A DNA stretch of 56,024 nucleotides. Origin: Bacteroidales bacterium. GTDB lineage: Bacteria; Bacteroidota; Bacteroidia; Bacteroidales; Muribaculaceae. Below the pieces are notes generated by a model, which worked only from the letters and a program-made list of their open reading frames with translations, ran no database searches and was not told the origin of the DNA. The stretch covers positions 1 to 56,024 of the forward strand of contig CAAGJW010000071.1 in the NCBI GenBank assembly GCA_900770215.1. Direction: 5' to 3'. Shown here one piece after another: positions 41,717 through 51,860 of this stretch. Position numbers and translations under genes: made by a program. Numbering within the stretch: position 1 is the first letter of the stretch; each line of letters starts with the position of its first letter.

Positions 41717-42892
41717 CTACTTGGCGCTGATGTCTCTCATGCGCACTTGCAGGTTCAGCTTCAGCCAGTACTGCCCGCCTTCGGCATACACCCAGCCATA
41801 GTTGAAGTCCTTCTTGGCACCTGGCCTCGCGTGGCCCGGGCGTGAGGCGTCTTCGCTTGTGGCTGGCTGCTCAAAATAGGTGCAATCGAGCAGGTAATTC
41901 AAAAACCTGTTTTGCTCATAGATGTGATAGCACACGATGTCTCCCGAATCTTTCACTATGATTTGGCCTCCTGTGGCATCGTAGGTGCCTGTCCATGTTG
42001 CTTCCGAGGTCATGCCCATAGCAGAGTCCTGCAAAAATCGTTTGATCTTGTATTCATAAAAAGGCTGGCCCAGGCTCAAGTCGAAATGTAACGGGTTGGT
42101 CTCGTTCAGTTTCTCCACGCAGCGCCTCACTGTGTTCAGCTTGTACCGGTACTTGGCAAGCAGCATTTCGCCCATCACCACGGGCATTCCCATGTCGATC
42201 ATCAGCAGGTTTTGGTAGAATCTTGGCGACTGCACGCCGCTGAACTTTATCTTGGCCCCATATTCGCTCTCCAGCCTGACGATGCGTGCAGTGATTTTGC
42301 CCTCTTTGGCCTTGTAGGTCTCCCTGTTAAACGCGTCCATGTCAAAACTGGTGCCGCTGGGGAACGTGATATTGTAGATAAAGTTCGTTCCCTTCCCTGC
42401 ATTAAACAGCGTGGAATTTTTGCCAATAAGCGATTTTATGCTGAAACCAAGAGTTTGTTGTAATCCACAATGGAAATCTTCAATTTTTATTGTTATATCT
42501 CTTTTATTTCCAACGTCTTTTATTGAATGAATTTTTAATGTGCTCAAAAAAGATTCTATATCAGGGTATTGCCTTGATCTTCCTGCACCATTTTTTAGGT
42601 GTTCAAACAGCAGTTTGGCATTATTTGCAAATTCAATTATTGTAGATTTGAATTCTTCAACTTCATGAGTCTTATGGTTTTGTACATAGATATGAATGCA
42701 ATCTTGCTCACGAAAGTACGAGTTGTTTGATTCAGCTTCTTTTCGAAGGATTGCAATTATCTTGTAGAACTCACCGGGAACGGCATTTAGTTTTTCGTCA
42801 GCTACGTCAAGTTTGCCATCTGATAAGACTTTGAGGAAAGTATATATTTCGCTCCACTCTCCGATATTTCCTTTAAGTGTTTGAATTGCCAT
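41717..42892 (-). CDS. HpaII-family type II restriction endonuclease (predicted CCGG)
   Basis: 391 residues. The N-terminus GNIGEWSEIYTFLKVLSDGKL is the hallmark of the HpaII restriction enzyme family, whose founding member cuts CCGG. The GSIxxGxx and LGFSIKSLIGKNSTLFNAGKGTNFIYNI region (F-S-I-K-S catalytic-core style) fits a PD-(D/E)xK fold. The gene is a mosaic: the first half (about 42440-42892) is AT-rich like the methyltransferase, the second half is as GC-rich as the host. It ends 4 nt after the methyltransferase stop in the same direction. The family is recognised; CCGG specificity is inferred from it. Confidence 0.8.
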   Translation of the reverse strand: MAIQTLKGNIGEWSEIYTFLKVLSDGKLDVADEKLNAVPGEFYKIIAILRKEAESNNSYFREQDCIHIYVQNHKTHEVEEFKSTIIEFANNAKLLFEHLKNGAGRSRQYPDIESFLSTLKIHSIKDVGNKRDITIKIEDFHCGLQQTLGFSIKSLIGKNSTLFNAGKGTNFIYNITFPSGTSFDMDAFNRETYKAKEGKITARIVRLESEYGAKIKFSGVQSPRFYQNLLMIDMGMPVVMGEMLLAKYRYKLNTVRRCVEKLNETNPLHFDLSLGQPFYEYKIKRFLQDSAMGMTSEATWTGTYDATGGQIIVKDSGDIVCYHIYEQNRFLNYLLDCTYFEQPATSEDASRPGHARPGAKKDFNYGWVYAEGGQYWLKLNLQVRMRDISAK

Positions 42893-42896
42893 GTTT

Positions 42897-44270
42897 TTAC
42901 AGTTTTAGGATTTTTTTCTTCTTTAAAACTTTCAACAATTGCGCAGCTGTTGCTTGAATTGCTGGGACAGCAACACTATTCCCAAATTGTTTGTAGGCCG
43001 AAGCGTCTGCAACTGGAATTTGAAAAACTGGGCTGCCATCGCCTTTGTCATAAACAGGGTAACCCTGTAAAGCACCCCATTCGCGTGGTGTCATGCGCCT
43101 TATGCCATCTGTGTTGTATTCTCCTTTGATATGGGTAGTTGGGGTCAAATCAGTTTGTCTTTTGTCAATTACGAGATTTCTCTCTCGTCCCATTCCTCCC
43201 ACAACAATTGCATTTGCCACATCATTGTCTCCAATAATTTCATATCCAAAGCCATGGCCTTTAGCAGCATGACGTTCTTTGTGCCTAATGAGGGTTTGAA
43301 AATATGTATTTGAGAGATAGTACTTTGCAGGTACAGGATTAGCCTCTCTTATGTCAATAAAGTGCTTTGTTACCTCTTTTTGTTTTGGATATGAAAAATC
43401 CTCTTTCTTGATGCCAAGATCTTTTCTGAATCCAACAATATAGATTCGTTCACGATGTTGGGGGACGCCAAAATGCATTGCATTGACTATTTGAGGGTCG
43501 GGTACAATATATCCCACCTCGTCAAGTGTGTTTAAAATGGTTTTAAATGTCTTTCCTTTGTCGTGAATAACCAGCCCTTTAACATTTTCAAGGAAAAATG
43601 CTTTTGGTTGTTTTCTTTTCAGTATATCTGCAACGTCAAAAAATAAAGTTCCTCTTGTTTCGGCAAAGCCTAAACGTTTGCCTGCCAAAGAAAATGCTTG
43701 GCAAGGAAAACCTGCGCATAAGATGTCGAAATTGTCGGGAATAAATCTTTTTGTTGATTCAAGCGTTATGTCGCCAAAGGGAACCTCCCCGTAATTAGCA
43801 AAATATGTTTTTTGCGCTTGTGCATCCCATTCTGAAGAGAATACACATTGGCCGCCTAAATTTTGTAAAGCCATTCTAAATCCACCAATCCCAGCAAACA
43901 AGTCGATAAATGTGAATTTAGGCTTGTTGATGCAGTGAAAAGGAGCTTTTTCTATTTCGTTAAAGATTGATAGCTCTAAGGGCGATGGTTCGTTTGCAAT
44001 ATCTATATTGCCAGTTGATTTTTGAGAGTGGTCCAAAGCATTACTCCAAGTTTTGAGAATGGATTCTGCTTCGTTTTGATATGTCATCCCATATTTGCTG
44101 GCTCCCATCGCAATGGAATGAGTGACAATTGAAAGTTGTTCATTAATTGATATATTTTCTACAAAGCTGTTAAATAAGTCTTTATTGAATTGTTTAGAAA
44201 ACCCATTGTTTTTGCTAAGACCCAGAAGGTCAGAGATAAAGGAGCCTTTATTTAAATTATAGTTAGTCAT
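42897..44270 (-). CDS. DNA cytosine-5 methyltransferase of the restriction-modification pair
   Basis: 457 residues. C5-methylase motifs in order: I DLFAGIGGFR (about 123-132), IV GFPCQAFS with catalytic Cys190, VI FLENVKG, VIII RERIYIVGF, and X QFGNSVAVP near the C-terminus. The target-recognition region (about 300-400) contains the H-A-A-K-G-H-G-F-G segment typical of CCGG/GCGC-type enzymes. It has an extra N-terminal part of about 115 residues compared with minimal HpaII-type methylases. It is AT-rich, unlike the surrounding genome, which points to horizontal transfer. It protects host DNA from the endonuclease encoded just downstream. Confidence 0.92.
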   Translation of the reverse strand: MTNYNLNKGSFISDLLGLSKNNGFSKQFNKDLFNSFVENISINEQLSIVTHSIAMGASKYGMTYQNEAESILKTWSNALDHSQKSTGNIDIANEPSPLELSIFNEIEKAPFHCINKPKFTFIDLFAGIGGFRMALQNLGGQCVFSSEWDAQAQKTYFANYGEVPFGDITLESTKRFIPDNFDILCAGFPCQAFSLAGKRLGFAETRGTLFFDVADILKRKQPKAFFLENVKGLVIHDKGKTFKTILNTLDEVGYIVPDPQIVNAMHFGVPQHRERIYIVGFRKDLGIKKEDFSYPKQKEVTKHFIDIREANPVPAKYYLSNTYFQTLIRHKERHAAKGHGFGYEIIGDNDVANAIVVGGMGRERNLVIDKRQTDLTPTTHIKGEYNTDGIRRMTPREWGALQGYPVYDKGDGSPVFQIPVADASAYKQFGNSVAVPAIQATAAQLLKVLKKKKILKL

Positions 44271-44289
44271 TGAATCTTTCTTATGACTG

Positions 44290-44297
44290 CAAATATA
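44290..44297 (-). promoter_or_regulatory. -7 element of the methyltransferase gene
   Basis: TATATTTG on the minus strand, 20 nt before the start codon. A 12-bp palindrome CTTTACGTAAAG (about 44325-44336) covers the -33 area and could be an operator. Confidence 0.5.
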
Positions 44298-44361
44298 GCT
44301 AAAAAATACGTTTCTTTATAACTGTCTTTACGTAAAGGCAGCTACAAAGATAATTAGAGTT

Positions 44362-44380
44362 TGTGTCAAAATTTGACACA
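44362..44380. promoter_or_regulatory. 19-bp palindrome upstream of the methyltransferase
   Basis: TGTGTCAAA, a central A, then TTTGACACA: nine-base arms, perfect. It lies about 80 bp upstream of the R-M genes and looks like a binding site for a dimeric regulator. No controller protein gene was found. Confidence 0.45.
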
Positions 44381-44481
44381 TCCTTGGACTATTCTGAGTT
44401 AGGTATAAAAGTGAAAAAGGAAAAGAAGTCCCCGACAGGTCTTCCATGAGTAATCGTACAGGGGCATCACCCATAATATAG

Positions 44482-44646
44482 GACTATGGTCATATAGCCA
44501 GATTCGTGCAGCATGTCGGGCCTGCCGTAGTGGAACAATACATTAGCTTTCGCAAGGACTTGCCAAGAGTGCACTTTGGCAAGACGAAAATCGTGCAGAA
44601 TGCAATTGCTCCGTTAGGACTTCTGAGTGCAAAGTTATATACTTGA
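44482..44646 (+). pseudogene. Gene remnant of unknown origin
   Basis: A frame of 54 codons bounded by stops, without a start, reads like real protein (HIARFVQHVGPAVVEQYISF, then RVHFGKTKIVQNAIAPLGLL) rather than random sequence. I do not recognise the family. It is probably the tail of a gene lost by rearrangement near the R-M island. Confidence 0.35.
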
Positions 44647-44692
44647 TGGAGTATAGTCAACGGCCAATAGTGCACAATCCAATTTTTCTGTG

Positions 44693-44732
44693 TAAAACAT
44701 GGGGCTGGGCCGGGATAGGCACAGCCCCATGT
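44693..44732 (-). terminator. Terminator of the secreted protein gene at 44770
   Basis: ACATGGGGCTG (44697-44707) pairs perfectly with CAGCCCCATGT (44722-44732), eleven pairs; on the minus strand TTTT follows. Confidence 0.75.
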
Positions 44733-44769
44733 GGGTGCTATGGGCTTGGAGCGCTCAGGACCAGAGGGG

Positions 44770-46830
44770 TCACTTGAGGAGCTTGGCGGCGTGGGTGGAG
44801 CCGTCGGTGTAGGTGGTGACCACGATGTTGAGGCCGGCCTGTGGCTGGCTGCTCTGGGTGCCGTCGATGCTGTAGTAGCTCACGCGCTTCACCGTCTTGG
44901 CAGTCGACACGCCGTCGACGCCGGTCATTGCCTCAACCTCGACGGGGCAGGCGATGTAGTTTTGATACCAGTGCGGGTCGTTGATGGACATCTTGCTGAT
45001 GAAGCGGGCGGGCATCATGGCCGGTGCCTGGCTGGCGGCTGTGGCAGTGCGGTGGCGCGGAGAGGCTGTGGCGAGGGCGGGGGCGCTGGTGGTGGTGGCT
45101 TGCTCCCAGGGCTCGAGCTGCTTGAAGACGGCGCGCATGTTATACTCCTTGCCCTCGGTGAAGGCAGCGGCGCTGCCCAGGTAGCGGCGGTCGAGCTTCA
45201 CTTGCTGGAAGAGGGTGCCATCCTGGTTGTATCCCACGAGATACTCGTTGCCCTGGTCGTCGGTCTTGTAGTAGCCCTTGATCCAGGCCAGCTGGTTGCC
45301 GTTGGCGCTGAGCGAGTCGGGGGCGGCCAGGTTGTAGTGCATGTAGGCAATGTCGGGCACCTCGACGCCGGCCAGCTCTTGCGGGGCCTTGTCGAGCACG
45401 AGGCGCGGGTTGGTGAGGTTGTTGTAGAGCGTGCCCACGACGGTGCGCGGGGCGATGGCCTGCATGGCGCTGAGCTTGCTGTAGAGCGCGTTGTCGCTGC
45501 CGCAGTCGATGGCGATGAAGTCGGGATCCCAAGCCTGCCACCAGGTGTAGCCCCAGTCGGCATAGAGGTCGATGAGCACCATGGTGGCGTTGTCGGTCAC
45601 ATATACCAGGTTTTTGCTCTGGGCCTCGGGCTCGATGGCTGCCGGGGTGGGGATGACATAGAGGGTGTCGGCCAGCAGGTAGCGGGTGCTGTCCTCGCCC
45701 TGGTACCACACCTTCCACAGGCGGGTCGACCAGTCGTAGGCCGTGAACTTGGTGGGCAGGAACTGGGCCTTGTCGTTGTAGATGTGGAGCACGCCCTCCA
45801 CGCTGTAGTGCTGGGTGGTGTCGGTGGGCAGGTCGATGCCAAACTTGTTGTAGCAGGGCATGGTGAAAGTGCCTTCCTGCATGTCGGCATTCACACCTCG
45901 CTCGGTGATGGTGAAGTTGCCCTTGCTGTCGGCGCGGCTCACGGTCACATTCTTGAAATGGTCGTAGTCGGCCTCATAGCCTTGCGGGGCGTCGATGAAG
46001 ACGCCCAGGTAGCCGCTCATGTCGAAGGGGGCCCAGTCGGTGCTGTCGGCCTGCTGTGTGGCGGCGGTGAAGCCCGCGGGGTCGATGATCTCGCACATGC
46101 CCTGGCTGGTGGTCTTGGTGCCCTTCCAGCCGGCGGGCACGATGTCGCCCTGCTTGTAGGTGAGGCCCACGTCGCCACTCACCAGCGCGCTGTAGCCGTA
46201 GTGGTCGGCCGGGTCGTAGCAGCGCAGATACAGATACTTGCCCCACTGGTAGCACACGATGGCCTCGCCGGTGAAGGTGAACTGGGTGCCGTCGGGCACG
46301 GTGTCGCGCAGCTGCTTGAGGGTGTTGAGCTTCACGCCGGTCGCGGTGGTGTCGGGCTTGGTGCCGCCGCCCTCGCCATAGGTCACTACCACCGAGTCGA
46401 GGCGCACCTGGGCGCCCACGGTGTAGACGACCGGGCTGGCGCTGCCTGCCCACTTGTTGCCCGTGAAGGTGCCGCTGCTGGCGCTGGGCTCGGTCCACTT
46501 GCTGTTGTAGAAGGTGACACCGGTCACGCTCTTGCCCGCGGGGGCAGCGATGGTGATGGTGCCGCTGTACACGCGCAGCTGCACCTTGCCGTTGTAGTCG
46601 CTGTAGAGGCGGTTGGGTGTGTTGGTGGTGCTGGGGCTCACCGTGAAGGTGACGCCGTCGACTGTGGCCGTCTTGTCGGCAGTGATGTCGCCAGCGTTGC
46701 TGCTGCTCGACGACGGGGCGGTGAAGCCGAAGAGTGCCGCACCGTTGCCAGCAAAGTCGAACGTTGCGCTCTGGGCCCATGCTGTCGCTGCAATGGCAGC
46801 GAGAGCCGCTAAGGTAATGATTCTTTTCAT
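44770..46830 (-). CDS. Secreted beta-rich protein with Por-type C-terminal tail
   Basis: 686 residues from the ATG at 46830 (an upstream in-frame ATG at 46872 overlaps the promoter). Signal peptide: MKRIITLAALAAIAATAWAQ. The protein is rich in Ser, Thr, Asp and Trp, with beta-sandwich-like stretches (VQLRVYSGTITIAAPAGKSV; QFTFTGEAIVCYQWGKYLYL). A low-complexity Ala/Thr stretch lies near 590-620. The end (VKRVSYYSIDGTQ...GLNIVVTTYTDG...KLLK) follows the type A Por tail pattern, strongly similar to the next gene. No catalytic residues are apparent. Function unknown; cell-surface or secreted. Confidence 0.7.
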   Translation of the reverse strand: MKRIITLAALAAIAATAWAQSATFDFAGNGAALFGFTAPSSSSSNAGDITADKTATVDGVTFTVSPSTTNTPNRLYSDYNGKVQLRVYSGTITIAAPAGKSVTGVTFYNSKWTEPSASSGTFTGNKWAGSASPVVYTVGAQVRLDSVVVTYGEGGGTKPDTTATGVKLNTLKQLRDTVPDGTQFTFTGEAIVCYQWGKYLYLRCYDPADHYGYSALVSGDVGLTYKQGDIVPAGWKGTKTTSQGMCEIIDPAGFTAATQQADSTDWAPFDMSGYLGVFIDAPQGYEADYDHFKNVTVSRADSKGNFTITERGVNADMQEGTFTMPCYNKFGIDLPTDTTQHYSVEGVLHIYNDKAQFLPTKFTAYDWSTRLWKVWYQGEDSTRYLLADTLYVIPTPAAIEPEAQSKNLVYVTDNATMVLIDLYADWGYTWWQAWDPDFIAIDCGSDNALYSKLSAMQAIAPRTVVGTLYNNLTNPRLVLDKAPQELAGVEVPDIAYMHYNLAAPDSLSANGNQLAWIKGYYKTDDQGNEYLVGYNQDGTLFQQVKLDRRYLGSAAAFTEGKEYNMRAVFKQLEPWEQATTTSAPALATASPRHRTATAASQAPAMMPARFISKMSINDPHWYQNYIACPVEVEAMTGVDGVSTAKTVKRVSYYSIDGTQSSQPQAGLNIVVTTYTDGSTHAAKLLK

Positions 46831-46869
46831 GTGGTTGATGGTTTTGGTTATTATTGGGGTATACTGTTG

Positions 46870-46900
46870 CAAAGATAGGAATTAATATCGGGAGTTCAAA
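46870..46900 (-). promoter_or_regulatory. Promoter of the secreted protein gene at 44770
   Basis: On the minus strand TTTG (46900-46897), a 19-nt spacer, then TATCTTTG (46877-46870): a perfect consensus promoter 40 nt before the start codon. Confidence 0.75.
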
Positions 46901-46967
46901 AAATCAAGACCTGCTGCAATTGGTGAAAATGTGCCTGAACGATAGCTGTTTGCCTATGATTTTGAGC

Positions 46968-47008
46968 AAAAAAAAAGGCAGGGCGCTGCTGCCACAGCGC
47001 TCTGCCTT
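46968..47008 (-). terminator. Terminator of the secreted protein gene at 47042
   Basis: AAGGCAGGGCGCTG (46975-46988) pairs with CAGCGCTCTGCCTT (46995-47008) with one mismatch or wobble, followed on the minus strand by about nine T. Confidence 0.85.
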
Positions 47009-47041
47009 GTTGCACATGTGCAATGAGCACAATGGGGAGTG

Positions 47042-48730
47042 TTATTTCAGCACCTTGCTCGTCGAGTTGCTGCCGTCGATGTAGTCGATGCGCTCGATCA
47101 CCAGGCCGGTGGCCTGGCTGCTCACCTGGCGGCCCTGCAGGTCGTAGTAGCTCACGCGCTTGACGGTGCGGGCTGCGGCGCCGGTCACGCTCTCGATGCC
47201 AGTGGTGGAGTCGACCCACACGACGGCCGACTTGCGCACCTCGCCGCCGCCGCGGTATATGCTCTGCACGCCTATCTTGGTCCAGTTCTTGTCGTAGAAG
47301 TAGATGGTGTGCTGGCCGCCGCTCAGGAAGATGTCGTAGTTGCTGTCGCTGAAGCCGTAGGGTATCTCGGTCATGTCGGTCTTGAGGCCGGTGTAGAGGG
47401 CGGGCGTGAAGGTGTAGACCGAGTCGTTGTAGTAGATGCAGTAGTACAGGTTGTTGGTGTTGAGCTCATCACCGTCGACATCGACCGTGGGAATGGTGAA
47501 CTTGAGCACGTCGAAGCGGGTGGAGCGGGTCACGTTGTCGCTCGTGAACACGGGGTTGGCCGGTGTCATGGCCTCGTCGTCGACCTCCTCGAGCAGCGGT
47601 GCTACATATTCCTTCACGATGTAGAGGTTGTTGCGGCCGCAGTTGATGATGAGCGAGGCAGGGTAGGGCGCATAGATGGTGTCGCCCTCCTCGGTGGAGC
47701 CCAGTGTGAGCTTGCTGGTCTTGTTGTAGTTGAAATACTTGGTAGTGCCCGTGCTGTCGATATAGGCGTTGCCCGTGAGGGCGTAGATGTGGGAGTTGTA
47801 GTTCTCATCGACACCCAGGTACTGGCCCGAGGGCAGCTCGAGGGTCATGGTCGCTACATTGGCGCTCAGCTTGACCAGGGCATCGGGCAGGGTTGGCTCG
47901 AGGTGGTCGACATAGATGGAGTTCCCCACCATCTCATCGTCGGCGTCGACCACGGCATAGGCGTTGATCATGGTCGTGATCGTGGAGTCGAGCTTCTCGG
48001 GGCTGGCGATGTGGGTCACTCTCACCAGCGAGGTGTCGATGCCCTGGGTCTGGTCCTTGTTGATGGTGACCAGCTTGTCGGGGTTCACGGTGTAGACGAT
48101 GTTGTAGTCGCCCATGTAGAACCAGCCGCCAGTGGCGTCGGCAAAGCCCACCAGGCAGTCGTCGACCTGGCGCAGGGTGTCGCTTTTCCACGTGAACTTG
48201 ATGCCGGCCTCGGTCGAGTCGACCACATAGGTGTCGCCCGTCTTGTCATAGGTCATGCGTTGCACATAGTAGGGGTCGCCGGCGTCGATGGCATAGATTT
48301 GCGGGGTGATCATCTCGATGGTGTCGCCAGTGAGCTTCTTGCACTTGATCCAGGGCGAGCCCAGCCCCCACACATAGGCTTGCGAGATGGGGCCTTTCAC
48401 ATAGACGTAGCCGTCTTTGCCCTCGACCACGCCGCCCAGGCCGCCGTCGACCACCTGCTGGTAGGCCGAGCCCCAGCCCAGGCCGAAGCTGTTGGAGTTG
48501 ACATACATGTTGTCGAGCAGCCGGCCCTCGGGAGCCGTGGTGATGGGTTTCTCGTCGCTGGCACGGGCCACGGCCTTGCGCACGAGGCCGCGCTCTTGCA
48601 GCTGGCCGAGTGTGACGGCCGTCTTCTTGAGCGGGGTGCCGTTGACTCGTGCATGAGCGGGACTGAAGCCTTGGGCCTGGGCTGCCAGGCACAAGAGCGA
48701 TGTGATCATGAGGGTAGCAATTTTTTTCAT
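47042..48730 (-). CDS. Secreted protein of unknown function with Por-type C-terminal tail
   Basis: 562 residues. Signal peptide MKKIATLMITSLLCLAAQAQ. The body has many Asp- and Tyr-rich beta segments (GDPYYVQRMTYDKTGDTYVV; FNYNKTSKLTLGSTEEGDTIY). The last 45 residues (TVKRVSYYDLQGRQVSSQ...GLVIERIDYIDGS...KVLK) are the type A Por sorting tail, nearly the same as that of the gene at 44770. A -7 element (TATCTTTG, 48826-48819, minus) lies about 90 nt upstream. No function can be assigned. Confidence 0.7.
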   Translation of the reverse strand: MKKIATLMITSLLCLAAQAQGFSPAHARVNGTPLKKTAVTLGQLQERGLVRKAVARASDEKPITTAPEGRLLDNMYVNSNSFGLGWGSAYQQVVDGGLGGVVEGKDGYVYVKGPISQAYVWGLGSPWIKCKKLTGDTIEMITPQIYAIDAGDPYYVQRMTYDKTGDTYVVDSTEAGIKFTWKSDTLRQVDDCLVGFADATGGWFYMGDYNIVYTVNPDKLVTINKDQTQGIDTSLVRVTHIASPEKLDSTITTMINAYAVVDADDEMVGNSIYVDHLEPTLPDALVKLSANVATMTLELPSGQYLGVDENYNSHIYALTGNAYIDSTGTTKYFNYNKTSKLTLGSTEEGDTIYAPYPASLIINCGRNNLYIVKEYVAPLLEEVDDEAMTPANPVFTSDNVTRSTRFDVLKFTIPTVDVDGDELNTNNLYYCIYYNDSVYTFTPALYTGLKTDMTEIPYGFSDSNYDIFLSGGQHTIYFYDKNWTKIGVQSIYRGGGEVRKSAVVWVDSTTGIESVTGAAARTVKRVSYYDLQGRQVSSQATGLVIERIDYIDGSNSTSKVLK

Positions 48731-48896
48731 AAGCGATAAAATTTTATGTATCTAATAAATGTGAATGCGCAATGGCCTGTTTTGTTTCATATTGTTGCCG
48801 CATGACGGCCAATATGTGCAAAGATACAACTTTTCTTGAATTATAATGATTTTTTTGCCAGGAAATGAAATTTTTCGTTATCCCGCTTTAATTCAT

Positions 48897-48904
48897 TATC
48901 TTTG
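48897..48904 (+). promoter_or_regulatory. -7 element of the carboxynorspermidine dehydrogenase gene
   Basis: TATCTTTG at 48897-48904 with TTCG, a weak -33, 19 nt upstream. It lies 49 nt before the start codon. Confidence 0.5.
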
Positions 48905-48953
48905 CACAAGTGGTTTACTACCGGAAATCATATTTAACACAACAGCATAGGAA

Positions 48954-50162
<1,209 letters not shown>

Positions 50163-50329
50163 CGCACCGCTGCGCGAAGCACACAACGATTTTTTTCACG
50201 GCTGCATGGGAGCATCGGCCCCCCAGGCAGCCTCGTTGTTGTGCCATGGTCGCTTCGGGGTGAGCAAAATGCCGTGGCCGCGCATCAAGAAAGTGCATGC
50301 TGCAGCATGGATGTTTCAATATTTATGTC

Positions 50330-50337
50330 TACATTTG
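50330..50337 (+). promoter_or_regulatory. -7 element of the fucosidase gene
   Basis: TACATTTG matches TAnnTTTG, 78 nt before the start. No clear -33 element. Confidence 0.45.
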
Positions 50338-50414
50338 CAATGCTATAGAAATCAAATGTTGTCTATATGCCATGACAACCTGGCAAAGTATGAATTTAAA
50401 AATATAAAAAAAAC

Positions 50415-51815
50415 ATGAAACCAACGTTTTTTACCCGCATGGCTTTGCTGGCACTGTTGGCCGTTACCGCCACAGGGGCATTGCATGCCCAGAATTCCAG
50501 CAACCCCTATATGGCTCCACGCGAAGCAGCCACCGCCAACAACGCCGTCACCGACAGCAATGTGCTCGCCAAGCTCGAAAAATGGAAAGACTTGAAATTT
50601 GGCGTGTTGTTTCACTGGGGCATCTACACCACGCAAGGCATCTCCGAGTCGTGGAACATTTGCTCTGAGAAGTGGATCAATACCCGCCCTGCCAACTCAA
50701 AGTATGACGAATACAAGAGCTGGTACTTCGGCTTGAGCAAAGAGCTGAATCCCACGCAATTCAACCCCGAGCAATGGGCAGCTGCGATGGAAGATGCAGG
50801 CATGAAATACATGGTGTTTTCTACCAAGCACCACGACGGATTCTGCATGTTCGACACCAAGGAGACCGATTTCAAAATCACCAACACCCCCTTTGCCAGC
50901 AACGACAGTGCCGACGTCACCCGCTATGTCTTAGACGCCTTCCGCAACCATGGCTTCATGGTGGGCTGCTACTTCTCCAAGCCCGACTGGCACTGCCAGT
51001 GGTTCTGGAACCCGTACTATGCCACCCCCGACCGCTATGTGAACTACGACACCATTCAGCATGCCGACTGGTGGAGCAAGTACAAGAAATACACCCAAAA
51101 CCAGATAAACGAGCTCACCCACAACTATGGCAACATCGACCTGCTGTGGCTCGACGGCGGTTGGGTCAAGGGCTCGGTCTTCAATCTCGACAGCATTCTC
51201 GCCGACGTGCGCGCAACCAGCCAGAAAGGCCTGATATGCGTCGATCGCTCGGCCAACCACAACGAAGATTACAAAACATGGGAAAACACGCTGCCCAGCA
51301 AACAGCTTGCCTATGCTTGGGAATATGTCGCCAAGATGTCGAGCATGTGGCCCTGGTCGCAAAACAACGATTTCTTCTTGAAGTCGAAGGCAACCCTTGT
51401 CAACACGCTCATCGAGGTGATAGCCAAGGGAGGCAACTACCTGCTGGGCGTGGGCCCCGACCCGCGCGGGCTCATCACCGATGCCACAGTAGCCCGCCTC
51501 AAGGAAGTGGGAACGTGGGTAAAGGCCAACGGCGAAGCCATCTACAACACGCGGCCCACACCCGTTTACAACAGCGGCAACGTGTGGTTTACTGCCAACA
51601 AAGACCTGCGCACGCTCTACGCCTTCTATGCACTACCTGGCAATGCAACACTGCCCAGTGTGATCACATGGACTGGCAATGTCCCCGTGGGCAAAATGAC
51701 CGTGGTGAGCTCTGGCAAAGACGTGAAATACGAGGTTTCGGGCCAAACCGTCATCGTCACCCTTCCCGATGGCATGCCCCAGGAAAGTTTTGCCTTGAAA
51801 TTTACAGTGAAATAA
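50415..51815 (+). CDS. GH29 alpha-L-fucosidase, exported
   Basis: 466 residues. Signal peptide MKPTFFTRMALLALLAVTATGALHAQ. GH29 landmarks: KFGVLFHWGIYT, EDAGMKYMVFSTKHHDGFCMFDTKETDF, and the nucleophile Asp247 in IDLLWLDGG; VEVIAKGGNYLLGVGPDPRG is the usual later motif. It removes fucose from glycans such as mucin or milk oligosaccharides, likely in the periplasm or at the cell surface. Only the catalytic domain and a short beta C-terminal domain are present. It stands alone, not in a visible polysaccharide-utilisation locus. Confidence 0.93.
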   Translation: MKPTFFTRMALLALLAVTATGALHAQNSSNPYMAPREAATANNAVTDSNVLAKLEKWKDLKFGVLFHWGIYTTQGISESWNICSEKWINTRPANSKYDEYKSWYFGLSKELNPTQFNPEQWAAAMEDAGMKYMVFSTKHHDGFCMFDTKETDFKITNTPFASNDSADVTRYVLDAFRNHGFMVGCYFSKPDWHCQWFWNPYYATPDRYVNYDTIQHADWWSKYKKYTQNQINELTHNYGNIDLLWLDGGWVKGSVFNLDSILADVRATSQKGLICVDRSANHNEDYKTWENTLPSKQLAYAWEYVAKMSSMWPWSQNNDFFLKSKATLVNTLIEVIAKGGNYLLGVGPDPRGLITDATVARLKEVGTWVKANGEAIYNTRPTPVYNSGNVWFTANKDLRTLYAFYALPGNATLPSVITWTGNVPVGKMTVVSSGKDVKYEVSGQTVIVTLPDGMPQESFALKFTVK

Positions 51816-51860
51816 ACCAGTAGCCACCACCCACACCGCCGCTGAGGCGGCATAACGTCA

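Larger units (their letters stand above)
44271..44769. other. AT-rich intergenic region upstream of the R-M pair
   Basis: 499 bp. It carries the methyltransferase promoter region with two palindromes, a gene remnant (44482-44646) and a terminator for the minus-strand gene at 44770. No intact gene is seen. Confidence 0.5.

Noticed and set aside
51836..51850. CCGCC-GCTGA-GGCGG hairpin between the fucosidase and BspA-like genes as a terminator
   Set aside because: The stem is only five pairs and no T-run follows on either strand, so termination is not supported.
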